A DNA stretch of 64,000 bases. Origin: Bacteroidota bacterium (GTDB lineage Bacteria; Bacteroidota; Bacteroidia; Flavobacteriales; Flavobacteriaceae). The stretch lies in the NCBI GenBank assembly GCA_023386585.1, contig JAEWJM010000001.1, forward strand, positions 1 through 64,000, read 5' to 3'. The number at the start of each line of letters is the position of its first letter. Position 1 is the stretch's first letter. Made by a program: the position numbers and the translations under genes. Below are positions 34,790-43,113 of this stretch, one piece after another. The notes under the pieces were generated by a model. It was given only the letters and a program-made list of their open reading frames with translations, did no database searches and was not told the DNA's origin.

Positions 34790-35237
34790 TTACATTTCCC
34801 ATCACATCTTCGGCGAGCTCGGCGAAATCAACCACCGAATCATCAATTGCTTTTTCGTACATATCCTTATCCCATATCTCCAAAATATGCACTGCCGATG
34901 AAAGCACTACGTCCTTGGTAATATTGGAGAAAGCCAATAAATCTTTCGGAATCAGGAGCCTGCCCAGATTGTCAATCTCAACCACTTTAACGCCGGCCGT
35001 AAACCTGCGGATGAAGTCGTTATTCTTTTTGACAAACCTGTTGAGCTTGTTGATTTTTTCCATCATCAGGTTCCATTCGGACATCGGGTAAAGTTCAAGA
35101 CAAGGCTGAAACACCGAGCGCTTGAGGACAAACCCGTCCTGCATCGAAGCCGCGATCTGCTTTTTAAGCGGCGCGGGAATCATCAGCCTTCCTTTGGCAT
35201 CCGCTTTACACTCATATGTTCCGATGATAGAATCCAC
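34764..35237 (-). CDS. mraZ: division/cell wall cluster transcriptional repressor MraZ
   Basis: A 157-residue protein with two AbrB-like MraZ repeats. The first is GTYECKADAKGRLMIPAPLKKQ and the second AGVKVVEIDNLGRLLIPKDLLAFSNI; the DxxGRLxIP core is visible in both. MraZ forms ring oligomers and represses its own dcw operon by binding short direct repeats. Such repeats are present 44-90 nt upstream of its start. It heads the whole cluster and overlaps rsmH. Confidence 0.96.
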   Translation of the reverse strand: MDSIIGTYECKADAKGRLMIPAPLKKQIAASMQDGFVLKRSVFQPCLELYPMSEWNLMMEKINKLNRFVKKNNDFIRRFTAGVKVVEIDNLGRLLIPKDLLAFSNITKDVVLSSAVHILEIWDKDMYEKAIDDSVVDFAELAEDVMGNVNDDGDGIS

Positions 35238-35263
35238 GAATTTGCCTGATTACTGTATATCAG

Positions 35264-35271
35264 CAAAAATA
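35264..35271 (-). promoter_or_regulatory. -7 element TATTTTTG of the dcw promoter
   Basis: A perfect TAnnTTTG match on the minus strand, 26 nt before the mraZ ATG. Its -33 region would fall inside the array of TACCAC boxes starting 9 nt further upstream, as expected for a repressible promoter. Confidence 0.65.
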
Positions 35272-35280
35272 AAAAGTTTT

Positions 35281-35327
35281 TACCACAATTTACCACTTGC
35301 TACCACTTTGTTGATAAGTTTTACCAC
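35281..35327 (-). promoter_or_regulatory. MraZ-type operator: four GTGGTA boxes
   Basis: On the plus strand TACCAC occurs at 35281, 35291 and 35301 with an exact 10-bp period, and again at 35322 (21 bp on). Read towards mraZ these are GTGGTA boxes with 4-nt spacers. Known MraZ operators are G-rich direct repeats of about one helical turn upstream of mraZ, so period, orientation and position all fit. The array overlies the predicted -33 region. Confidence 0.75.
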
Positions 35328-35556
35328 TTTCAATCCCAAATCGAATAGGTACAGGCAGTCGACACGAATCATAAATTCCAGCCTTTTGATGATTTTGAGC
35401 TAAAATGTTGATAAACACAAGTATTTGAAAATTTATGTGCCTAAAAAGAAATCAGAAAAAACCACAGAATGGTGATAAAATCCCAAGATTGGATAGATTC
35501 AGTGGGATATTCTTTAAAATCCTATATTTGCGGAAAACTGCAAGAGGTAGGCATTT
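35328..35556. other. divergent spacer between mraZ operator and hydrolase gene
   Basis: Apart from the operator and the two -7 boxes (35264-35271 minus, 35523-35530 plus) no coding signal or hairpin stands out. Two ttgataa words (35311, 35406) are noted without a known role. Confidence 0.4.
35523..35530 (+). promoter_or_regulatory. -7 element TATATTTG for the hydrolase-engB pair
   Basis: A perfect TAnnTTTG match 26 nt upstream of the hydrolase ATG. No clear -33. Confidence 0.6.
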
Positions 35557-36324
35557 ATGGAACACCAGGTAACTAAGGAAGGGAAATACAAATATTTTGA
35601 AGCGGGGGAAGGACGTCCGATCGTAGTGCTGCACGGATTGATGGGCGGCCTTAGCAACTTTGACGGAGTTGCCGAATATTTCCCCAAGAAAGGTTATAAG
35701 GTCATCATTCCTGAACTGCCAATATACACGCAGAACATTCTGAAAACTAACGTAAAGGCATTTGCGAGATTTGTAAAGGACTTCATTACGTACAAAAAAC
35801 TCGATCGCGTAATCCTGCTTGGAAATTCGCTTGGCGGACACATTGCATTGTATCACACCAAGATGTATCCGGAGAAAATGTCGGGGCTGATTATCACTGG
35901 TAGTTCCGGACTTTATGAAAATGCGATGGGCGATAGTTACCCGCGGCGCGGCGATTACGAATACATCCGGGCAAAAGCGGAGGATGTTTTTTACGATCCC
36001 AAAATTGCTACCAAAGAAATCATAGACGAAGTTTATAGTGTTGCGAACGACCGGCTAAAGCTTATCAAAACGCTGACGATCGCAAAGAGCGCTATCCGGC
36101 ACAATATGGCAAAAGATTTGGCAAAGATGCACGTTCCTACCTGCATTATCTGGGGAAGGAACGACAAAGTTACTCCGCCCGAGGTCGCTGAAGAATTTCA
36201 CCGCCGCCTTCCGAACTCGTCGTTGTACTGGATTGACAAATGTGGCCACGCAGCAATGATGGAACGTCCGGACGAATTCAATGAGATAATGTACGCGTGG
36301 CTGCAGAAAATCAACCTGACATAG
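35557..36324 (+). CDS. alpha/beta hydrolase
   Basis: A 255-residue alpha/beta-hydrolase. The oxyanion segment is VLHGLMGGLSNFD, the nucleophile elbow GNSLGGHIAL, the acid probably Asp in IIWGRNDKVTPPEVA, and the catalytic His lies in DKCGHAAMMERPDEF. A cap region (YPRRGDYEYIRAKAEDVFYDPK) separates the halves. Substrate cannot be told from sequence. It is 3 nt upstream of engB and shares its transcript. Confidence 0.9.
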   Translation: MEHQVTKEGKYKYFEAGEGRPIVVLHGLMGGLSNFDGVAEYFPKKGYKVIIPELPIYTQNILKTNVKAFARFVKDFITYKKLDRVILLGNSLGGHIALYHTKMYPEKMSGLIITGSSGLYENAMGDSYPRRGDYEYIRAKAEDVFYDPKIATKEIIDEVYSVANDRLKLIKTLTIAKSAIRHNMAKDLAKMHVPTCIIWGRNDKVTPPEVAEEFHRRLPNSSLYWIDKCGHAAMMERPDEFNEIMYAWLQKINLT

Positions 36325-36327
36325 CCG

Positions 36328-36945
36328 ATGAAAATCACAACCGCCGAATTTGTTGTCAGCAACTCCGATGTGGCAAAATGCCCCAAGGAACTGCTGCCTG
36401 AATATGCTTTTATCGGCCGGTCAAACGTTGGGAAATCGTCTTTGATCAACATGCTGACGAACCACAAAAAGCTGGCAAAAACATCTGCACGACCAGGCAA
36501 GACGCAGCTTATCAATCACTTTCGGATTAATAACAATTGGTTTCTTGTTGACTTGCCCGGTTACGGATATGCACGGGTTTCCAAAAGCGCCAAATCGGCC
36601 TTCCAGAAATTCATTACCGATTATTTCGAAAAACGCGAACAGCTAGTTTGCGCTTTCGTGTTGATTGACATCAGGCACGAAGCACAGCAGATTGACCTTG
36701 AATTTCTCACTTATCTAGGCGAAAGTGAAATTCCGTTTTGCATCGTTTTTACCAAAGCCGATAAAATCAGCAAGGTTAAAGTCGACTCGCACATCGCGGC
36801 ATACCGCAAACAGTTGCTTGCAAACAATTGGGAAGAAATGCCCGAGTATTTCGTAACTTCATCAGCGGATGCCACCGGCAAGGAAGAGCTTTTAAACTAC
36901 ATCGGTGATATTAACGACGCTTTCAACAAGGAAAAAGGCGCGTAA
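36328..36945 (+). CDS. engB: ribosome biogenesis GTP-binding protein EngB/YsxC
   Basis: A 205-residue TrmE-Era-EngA-like GTPase required for large-subunit assembly. G1 is GRSNVGKSSLIN, G2 surroundings are KTSARPGKTQLINHF, G3 is VDLPGYGYARVSK, G4 is FTKADKISK and G5 is TSSADATGKEE. Its length is close to the family norm. Its stop abuts the stop of the convergent gldC gene. Confidence 0.97.
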   Translation: MKITTAEFVVSNSDVAKCPKELLPEYAFIGRSNVGKSSLINMLTNHKKLAKTSARPGKTQLINHFRINNNWFLVDLPGYGYARVSKSAKSAFQKFITDYFEKREQLVCAFVLIDIRHEAQQIDLEFLTYLGESEIPFCIVFTKADKISKVKVDSHIAAYRKQLLANNWEEMPEYFVTSSADATGKEELLNYIGDINDAFNKEKGA

Positions 36946-37269
36946 TTACTTTGTTAACTCAAGCTTCTCGGCAAAGTAATCGCAGAAATCCTTCATCGTT
37001 TCCGACATTTTCTCGTCATTCGTAGCCCGCATGAACGTATCCGACATCGCGACGAGCGTCTGGTGAAAAAACATCTTCATATCATCAACCGGCATGTCTT
37101 TCGTCCAAAGGTCGATTCGCAACGTTTCACGGGCTTTCGCATCCCAAATGGAAAGCATTATCGCCTTTGCTTCCTGTGCTTCCACTCCACCGTCTTTTGC
37201 GCTCCAGCGTAATTTTTCGGGAACACGGTTTTCATCAAGATCGATGAGGAATTTTATTTCTGATTTCAT
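36946..37269 (-). CDS. gldC: gliding motility protein GldC
   Basis: A 107-residue protein matching GldC: IKFLIDLDENRVPEKLRWSA, a VEAQEAKAIMLSIWD segment and RIDLWTKDMPVDDMKMFFHQTL, with a helical acidic C-terminus. No signal peptide, so it is probably cytoplasmic. In Flavobacterium johnsoniae it enhances gliding without being essential. Start and the gldB stop overlap as TAATG, keeping the classic gldB-gldC pair. Confidence 0.93.
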   Translation of the reverse strand: MKSEIKFLIDLDENRVPEKLRWSAKDGGVEAQEAKAIMLSIWDAKARETLRIDLWTKDMPVDDMKMFFHQTLVAMSDTFMRATNDEKMSETMKDFCDYFAEKLELTK

Positions 37270-38228
37270 TATTCTGCTTTTTTAGGTTTATAACGGGAAC
37301 GCTCAAAGATCGTCTTGGCGTCCATTTTCAACATATCCTGCACGGAAACCTCATTATTTTCCATGAACGATCGAACGATTTGCCAGCCGATCCATTGGCC
37401 CACGCGGCCCGGCGATTCATTATCGATATCAAGGTAAAACTTGGAAAAAGGCGCCGGATCGAGAAACCGGTTTGCCAACTTCACATCGGTCTCGTACAAC
37501 AGCTCGCCTTCGATGAAATAGCGCCAGATATACGACTCGTTTTCTTTGCTCCACGTAATTTGTTCAGGCTTGTAACCGATCTTTTCGGCATCGGTATAAT
37601 CGGGTAGCAAAATATCCTTCAGGTACAACTCTTTCCCATAATAGACCATTTGCGAAAGAAAAGTATTGTCGGGCGGCGGAATTTTTCTCTTGGCAAAACT
37701 GGAGACAATGTCCGGCATCATCTGCCGCTCCTCAAAATTCTGCTTCAGGTACTCCGGGAACGTATAAAACTTGTGCTGTTTTCCAAGGTAAAGCTCAAGT
37801 GAAATCAGGATCAGGCTATCGGCGTAAATCGTTTTCGCGTTATAGTCCATTTCCGAAATCAGCGTGACCACTTTCGGCGTGTGCGTCTTCGGGAAATAAT
37901 ATTTGATGTGACGCAGCAAGTCCTCGATTTCACCCTGTTGCTTTCCGAAATCGGAATATTTTTTCTCGACTTCGGTATAAACTTCGCGCCAGAGCGGATC
38001 GTTCATTTTTTCGAGCCACACATTGTCGTCATTTCCGGGAAAGAAATAAGGATACTTTTTCTTGAGCTGGGGCAGGCCTTCCGGGGGAGTTTCGAAAAAA
38101 AGCTTGTCGAAACGTTCAACCTTGATTTTCAGTGGAATTTCCTCGACTGCTTTTTCGACTTTGGATTTTTTATCACATGCAGTAAATAGAATAATAAATA
38201 GGAAAAATAATATAAATTTTTTTTTCAT
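37269..38228 (-). CDS. gldB: gliding motility lipoprotein GldB
   Basis: A 319-residue lipoprotein: MKKKFILFFLFIILFTACDKK with lipid-modified Cys18. The mature part includes RFDKLFFETPPEGLPQLKKKYP and DSLILISLELYLGK, and carries a metallopeptidase-like helical layout but no HExxH. It is essential for gliding in F. johnsoniae and for stability of the gliding/T9SS machinery. The TATATTTG box at 38316-38323 (minus) is the best promoter candidate. Confidence 0.93.
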   Translation of the reverse strand: MKKKFILFFLFIILFTACDKKSKVEKAVEEIPLKIKVERFDKLFFETPPEGLPQLKKKYPYFFPGNDDNVWLEKMNDPLWREVYTEVEKKYSDFGKQQGEIEDLLRHIKYYFPKTHTPKVVTLISEMDYNAKTIYADSLILISLELYLGKQHKFYTFPEYLKQNFEERQMMPDIVSSFAKRKIPPPDNTFLSQMVYYGKELYLKDILLPDYTDAEKIGYKPEQITWSKENESYIWRYFIEGELLYETDVKLANRFLDPAPFSKFYLDIDNESPGRVGQWIGWQIVRSFMENNEVSVQDMLKMDAKTIFERSRYKPKKAE

Positions 38229-38315
38229 TTCTTTGTCTAATTTAGCAAAGGTTGTTGCTTTTGCACGTCAGGCGCGGGCTGAACTCAAATAATTGCATTT
38301 GCCCTGGCTATCCTG

Positions 38316-38323
38316 CAAATATA
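38316..38323 (-). promoter_or_regulatory. candidate -7 element TATATTTG for gldBC
   Basis: A perfect TAnnTTTG match on the minus strand, about 87 nt before the gldB ATG. It lies in the divergent gldB/nadE spacer, without a good -33. Confidence 0.45.
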
Positions 38324-38351
38324 CATCTACCAAATTATTCCGAAACCTGCC

Positions 38352-39158
38352 ATGCCTAAAAAAAGTACCATACAAGTTCAGGAAGTCAACGATCATATTG
38401 TGAGCTGGTTGCGTGACTATGCTGCCAATGCAAACGTTGACGGCTATGTAATTGGTATATCAGGCGGCGTCGATTCGGCGGTAACATCTGCACTTTGTGC
38501 ACAAACCGGACTTCGTACGCTTTGCGTAGAAATGCCCATACATCAGGCCGAAAGCCATGTGACGCGCGCCCGTGAGCACATTTCGCTTCTTACCAGCCGC
38601 TATGAAAACATCAGCAGTGAATTTGTCAACCTGACTCCGGTGTTTGAATCGTTCGAGGGCGCAGTGCCGGTTTGTGAAGATGAGCCACGGGTAAGTCTTG
38701 CGCTGGCAAACACGCGGGCGCGGCTGCGGATGACGACGCTTTATTACTTGGGGCAGATTAACAATTTATTGGTGGCGGGAACCGGGAACAAGGTCGAGGA
38801 TTTTGGCGTTGGATTTTACACGAAGTACGGCGATGGCGGCGTGGATGTGAGCCCAATTGCAGATTTGATGAAATCGGATATTTACGCGCTTGGAAGGTAT
38901 CTCGAAATTCCGAGGTCAATCCTTGAAGCTGCACCGACAGACGGGCTATTCGGCGACGACCGGAGTGATGAAGATCAGCTGGGCGCAAGCTATGACGAGC
39001 TTGAGTGGGCAATGACCGAACTCGAAAAAGGTAAAAAAAGAACCGACTACTCCGGACGTGAGCAAATGGTGCTTCAGATTTTTGAGCGCCTGAACAGGAT
39101 AAATCAGCACAAAATGAATCCGATTCCCGTATGTCGAATACCGGCGTCGATTAAATAA
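38352..39158 (+). CDS. nadE: NH3-dependent NAD(+) synthetase
   Basis: A 268-residue ATP-pyrophosphatase making NAD from deamido-NAD and ammonia. The P-loop GISGGVDSAVTSAL (Ser37-Ser42) is clear, followed by NTRARLRMTTLYYLG, GTGNKVEDFGVGFYTKYGDGGVD and PIADLMKSDIYALGRYL. There is no N-terminal nitrilase (glutaminase) domain, so it uses free ammonia. It stands alone between gldB and a response regulator. Confidence 0.95.
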   Translation: MPKKSTIQVQEVNDHIVSWLRDYAANANVDGYVIGISGGVDSAVTSALCAQTGLRTLCVEMPIHQAESHVTRAREHISLLTSRYENISSEFVNLTPVFESFEGAVPVCEDEPRVSLALANTRARLRMTTLYYLGQINNLLVAGTGNKVEDFGVGFYTKYGDGGVDVSPIADLMKSDIYALGRYLEIPRSILEAAPTDGLFGDDRSDEDQLGASYDELEWAMTELEKGKKRTDYSGREQMVLQIFERLNRINQHKMNPIPVCRIPASIK

Positions 39159-39236
39159 TTTTGGGAAGGCTGATACAAAATTAATTTTTGTTTAACTTTA
39201 CAGATAGCCCCGTATAAACATTAAAATAGTACGCTT

Positions 39237-39866
39237 ATGATCAATGTGTGTTTAGCGGATAATTATCCGGTGGTACATTTCGGTGTAAAATCGTATTTCA
39301 GGGACCATGCTGAAATCAATATAGTATCGAATGTCGGGAACTTCTTCATGATCCCGGAAGCGCTCAAGAACAAAGAAATCGACGTTTTGATCATGGACCT
39401 CGAACTTGACGGACTTACGAGCATCTATGAAGTCAAAGCGATTATCAAGAACCATCCTAAAACCAAAATAATAATCTTCACCAGCCTTTCTGAGCAGATT
39501 TACGCGCCTAACGCAATAAAATCGGGCGTCTCGGGGTTTGTTCACAAATCTTCGAAACTAGAACAGCTGGGCGTGACGATTATAAAGGTACATCAGGGTA
39601 CAATTGTTTTGAGCGATGCCATCAAGCGTAATCTGGCGCTTATCGCCAAGCAAAACAAGAGTGAAAGGCTTTATCGGAAATTGTCGAACCGGGAAATCGA
39701 GGTGCTGCGTTACCTCAGCGACGGAAAGAAAAACAACGAAATTTCACGAATTTTGAACCTCAACGAGAAAACGGTCAGCACCTATAAACTGCGGCTTTTG
39801 ACCAAACTCAACGTCACGAACCTCGTCGATCTGGTAAATAAGGCCAAAACACTCGAAATCGTTTAA
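39237..39866 (+). CDS. LuxR/NarL-type response regulator
   Basis: A 209-residue two-domain regulator. The receiver domain (1-120) has acidic residue Asp8, phospho-acceptor Asp54 in VLIMDLELDG, Ser/Thr83-84 in FTSLSE and Lys105 in VHKSSK. The LuxR-type DNA-binding domain (about 145-205) begins KLSNREIEVLRYLSDGKKNNEI and includes LNEKTVSTYKLRLLTKLNV. No histidine kinase is nearby, so the partner must be elsewhere. Its stop overlaps the stop of convergent dnaG by 4 nt. Confidence 0.93.
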   Translation: MINVCLADNYPVVHFGVKSYFRDHAEINIVSNVGNFFMIPEALKNKEIDVLIMDLELDGLTSIYEVKAIIKNHPKTKIIIFTSLSEQIYAPNAIKSGVSGFVHKSSKLEQLGVTIIKVHQGTIVLSDAIKRNLALIAKQNKSERLYRKLSNREIEVLRYLSDGKKNNEISRILNLNEKTVSTYKLRLLTKLNVTNLVDLVNKAKTLEIV

Positions 39867-41839
39867 CTATAGCGCGACATTACTCTTCCCAGTTTTTGTG
39901 AGAATGAATTGATCAGCCGGTAATAATCCATCGCGGCAGACATGGTCTCGGCATTATCTATTTGAGGATCTGCCGAAACCGACAATTTCAGCTCATTGAT
40001 TATCCGGTCTACAAGATACCAGCGAAGAGTCAAGATTGTTTCGGAAACATATTGTGCGATCGTCTGGTTTTTTTGTTTGACATAGATCTGGCGGACTTCC
40101 CAATTGTGGAGTGCATCGCGCTCTTCCTGCATCAGGATATCAGTAACTTCACCTTCAAAACCCGATGGCAGCCTTGACATGTAATGTTCCAATTGAAACT
40201 CTTCGTTCTCGTTATAATAACCGATCAGGTCGTTGTAAATTTCCCTGAACAATGGGTTGGCAAGTTCGACTTCGTCTTCCTGCAGGCTTAAATAGATGCG
40301 TTGGTAAACTTTGTACTCTTTCTTTTCAATGGCCTCGACAATTTCGCCTTCGTCATTTGCTTTCAGGAGTACGTCTTCAAACTCTTCAGTACGATTGCCG
40401 TATAAAAGCAGGATTTCGATGATTTTCCGCTCGAGTTCGTAAAGTACGTCGACTTTGGCTAGTTCAACGGGATCTTCGTTGCGCACCACCTCAAAGGCTT
40501 TTTGTTCCTGTTTGTGCTTCTTTCCGGCGTCGGCAATGTCTTTTTGGACGAGCTGTGCGAGCGTGTTCATAAGCACCTGTTCCGAAATATCCATGATCCT
40601 TGCGCATTCGCGGATGTAAATCTCGCGCTGGATACGATCGGGAATTTTGGCGATGCTGTTGACCATATCGCGAATGGTCCCTGCCTTTTTGACCGGATCA
40701 TTTTGCGCATCTTCCATCAACAGCGATGCCTTGAACTGGATAAAATCTTTCGAATTCGACTGCAGATAAGCGACAAGCTCATCGTGAGGATATTTTTTTG
40801 CGAAGCTATCCGGATCTTCTCCGTCAGGAAAAGTGCAAACGCGCACATTCATTCCTTCTTCCAGAATCAGGTCGATTCCACGTACCGATGCCCGAAGTCC
40901 CGCAGCATCGCCATCGAAAAGTACGGTTATGTTCTTCGTGAGCCGGTTGATCAGCCGGATTTGGTCGGAAGTGAGCGCCGTTCCTGAAGAGGCGACAACA
41001 TTCTCAATTCCGGCCTGATGAAACTGGATGACGTCGGTGTAGCCTTCAACGAGGTAACAATTATCCTGTTTCGCGATAGCTTGTTTCGCATGAAAAATTC
41101 CATAAAGGACTTTACTCTTATGGTAAACGTCGCTTTCGGGCGAGTTCAGGTATTTTGCAGCTTTTTTATCGTTTGTCAGGATTCGGCCACCAAATCCGAG
41201 GACGCGCCCCGACATGCTTTGTATCGGAAACATTACGCGCCCACGAAACCGGTCGATCAGCCGTTCATCTTTGCTGATTGTCATCCCGGTGCTTTCGAGC
41301 AGTTCGAGCTTGTAGCCTTTTCCGAGTGCTTCCTTTGAAAAAGCGTCCCAGGTTTCGGGCGAATAGCCAAGTCCGAATTTCCTGATCGTATCGCCGGTAA
41401 ACCCACGCTCACGGAAGTACGTATAACCGATGGCTTTCCCTTCTTCGGAATTAACCAGAACGTCCTGAAAATATTTCTGTGCGTATTCCAACACGAGATA
41501 CATGCTTTCGCGGGCGTCTGTTATTGCTTTTTCGGCATCTGTTTTTTCGGTTTCCTCGATTTCGATGTTGTATTTCCTGGCGAGGTAGCGAATGGCTTCG
41601 GGATAGGTAAAATGCTCGTGCTCCATCAGGAAAGCGACTGCGTTACCGCCTTTTCCGGAGCTGAAATCTTTCCAGATTTGTTTGACAGGCGAAACCATGA
41701 AGGACGGCGAGCGTTCGTCACTGAACGGGCTCAGTCCCTTGAGATTGCTCCCGGCACGCTTGAGTTGGACAAAATCGCCAATGACTTCCTCGACGCGAAC
41801 GGTCTCGAATACTGTGTCAATCGTGGCTTTGGAAATCAT
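39863..41839 (-). CDS. dnaG: DNA primase DnaG lacking the zinc ligands
   Basis: A 658-residue primase. The N-terminal zinc-ribbon region, TOPRIM catalytic domain (YLVEGYTDVIQFHQAG, LFDGDAAGLRA, FPDGEDPDSFAKK) and DnaB-binding C-terminal region are present. The ribbon is altered. Where DnaG usually has CPFH...YKCFGC, this protein has SPFS and WKDFSS, so ligand positions are Ser37, Ser40, Asp58 and Ser61 and no CHCC site remains. The surrounding fold (NLKGLSPF, PSFMVSP, GKGGNAVAFLM) is kept. The start MISKATID at 41839 is chosen because the longer reading begins inside the promoter box at 41861-41868. Confidence 0.95.
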   Translation of the reverse strand: MISKATIDTVFETVRVEEVIGDFVQLKRAGSNLKGLSPFSDERSPSFMVSPVKQIWKDFSSGKGGNAVAFLMEHEHFTYPEAIRYLARKYNIEIEETEKTDAEKAITDARESMYLVLEYAQKYFQDVLVNSEEGKAIGYTYFRERGFTGDTIRKFGLGYSPETWDAFSKEALGKGYKLELLESTGMTISKDERLIDRFRGRVMFPIQSMSGRVLGFGGRILTNDKKAAKYLNSPESDVYHKSKVLYGIFHAKQAIAKQDNCYLVEGYTDVIQFHQAGIENVVASSGTALTSDQIRLINRLTKNITVLFDGDAAGLRASVRGIDLILEEGMNVRVCTFPDGEDPDSFAKKYPHDELVAYLQSNSKDFIQFKASLLMEDAQNDPVKKAGTIRDMVNSIAKIPDRIQREIYIRECARIMDISEQVLMNTLAQLVQKDIADAGKKHKQEQKAFEVVRNEDPVELAKVDVLYELERKIIEILLLYGNRTEEFEDVLLKANDEGEIVEAIEKKEYKVYQRIYLSLQEDEVELANPLFREIYNDLIGYYNENEEFQLEHYMSRLPSGFEGEVTDILMQEERDALHNWEVRQIYVKQKNQTIAQYVSETILTLRWYLVDRIINELKLSVSADPQIDNAETMSAAMDYYRLINSFSQKLGRVMSRYS

Positions 41840-41860
41840 CTGATGGAATATGGGAAGGCA

Positions 41861-41868
41861 CAAAGTTA
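41861..41868 (-). promoter_or_regulatory. -7 element TAACTTTG for dnaG
   Basis: A perfect TAnnTTTG match on the minus strand, 21 nt before the dnaG ATG. It excludes the longer N-terminal reading. Confidence 0.6.
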
Positions 41869-41909
41869 CGAAGTTTTTAGCCCTGATGGAAGCGGCATCC
41901 TTTTCTAAA

Positions 41910-41942
41910 AAACCTCAAAGGTTTTAAAAACCTTTGAGGTTT
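41910..41942. repeat. 16-bp inverted repeat (AAACCTCAAAGGTTTT)
   Basis: Arms 41910-41925 and 41927-41942 are perfectly complementary around one base. It lies between the OMP-gene terminator and the dnaG promoter; it may be a second terminator or a dispersed intergenic palindrome. Confidence 0.7.
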
Positions 41943-41974
41943 GGAAAAGATACAGCGAACAGCAGGAATAGCTC

Positions 41975-42007
41975 CTAAAAAAGAAAAGCGCCCTAAAAGA
42001 GCGCTTT
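41975..42007 (-). terminator. terminator of the ECF sigma/OMP genes
   Basis: On the minus strand AAAGCGC and GCGCTTT arms (41985-41991, 42001-42007) around 9 nt run into a T-rich tract. It sits 30 nt past the OMP stop codon. Confidence 0.8.
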
Positions 42008-42036
42008 CCCGACTATGTAACTAACTTAAACAAAAA

Positions 42037-43080
42037 CTAATTCAGGTCGAAGCGGATTCCCGCCGAGATGTTTCGCTGGTCGATGGCGTTGTGCTCGAAC
42101 AGCGGATTGAGATCGTATTTCACGTAGAGGCTGACTTCCTTGTAACCGATGTAGCTGCTGACGCCGTAGATGAAATTGTTGACATTGAAATCGCCTTTGG
42201 TTTTTTGGGCAACATCGTTTCCGTCTTCGTCTTCATACTCGAGGATTTGTTTCGATTTGATGTTCACTCCGGCATAACCACCAATCCCAAAGCGGAAACT
42301 TTTATGCGTCTGGAAAAATCCGTTTTTCTTTCCTGAAAAATCAAACTCCAAATGTGCCGGCAAAACCAGGTACACATTCCTGAATCGCGAATCGCCGAGA
42401 TTGATCGGGCTGTCGGCAAGGTTTGTCTGGTTGTCATCTTCGACGAAATAGCGGTTATCGGTTGCGCGAAGATTGTTGTACATTAATGAGAGTCCGTATT
42501 TCGCGTGCAACAAATTGCTTTTATTCAATATTCTTGTGTTGAAGGTAATTCCCCATTCGTAAAAATGAGATCCCCAAACCTTGAAATCAGAATGCGCGAC
42601 CTGTTTGTTGGTTTCGAGGTTATTGAGCCCGAACGCAAACACAAATTGCGACGTCGTCCGGCATTCGCCATGAATTGAATCACGTATCTTTTTCTCCTTA
42701 TCGATAAATTTAACCGGCGATCCTATCTCCAGGGTAAACCGCCCCGTGCTGTCCTGGTCCTTGATTCTGCCCTCGACTTTATCCTTTACCAGCTGATTGA
42801 GTTCGACTTGCGCAGCCGCAACTCGGGTCTCGATGCTTTTTGCGCGCGATTCGGCAAGGTGCATTTTGCGTTCGTCCGCCTGGGCATTTGTAATCGACCC
42901 ACTTTGAAGCTGCGAGTTGACTGCGTCGACTTCAAGTTTAAGTGCGGCTTTTTCTTCTTTTGTAATTTGTTCGATGCGGGTTGCGATGTCCTTCGCCCGC
43001 TCTTCGAACGTTTGCTGCGCCATCATTTTGCACGTAAAAAGGCATAAGAGCGCGGCCAGGTGAATGGTAAAACTTTTCAT
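42037..43080 (-). CDS. outer-membrane beta-barrel protein with periplasmic coiled coil
   Basis: A 347-residue protein with a signal peptide ending KMMAQQ. A long charged helical region follows (about 22-110: FEERAKDIATRIEQITKEEKAALKLE ... AAQVELNQLVKDK), predicted as a coiled coil. A C-terminal beta-barrel of the OMP_b-brl type runs from about 150 to RNISAGIRFDLN. It lies 33 nt after the putative anti-sigma gene and ends at a terminator, so it is the last gene of an ECF regulon-like operon. Function unknown. Confidence 0.78.
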   Translation of the reverse strand: MKSFTIHLAALLCLFTCKMMAQQTFEERAKDIATRIEQITKEEKAALKLEVDAVNSQLQSGSITNAQADERKMHLAESRAKSIETRVAAAQVELNQLVKDKVEGRIKDQDSTGRFTLEIGSPVKFIDKEKKIRDSIHGECRTTSQFVFAFGLNNLETNKQVAHSDFKVWGSHFYEWGITFNTRILNKSNLLHAKYGLSLMYNNLRATDNRYFVEDDNQTNLADSPINLGDSRFRNVYLVLPAHLEFDFSGKKNGFFQTHKSFRFGIGGYAGVNIKSKQILEYEDEDGNDVAQKTKGDFNVNNFIYGVSSYIGYKEVSLYVKYDLNPLFEHNAIDQRNISAGIRFDLN

Positions 43081-43113
43081 GATTTTGATTTTAATTGATT
43101 AATGATTGAAACT

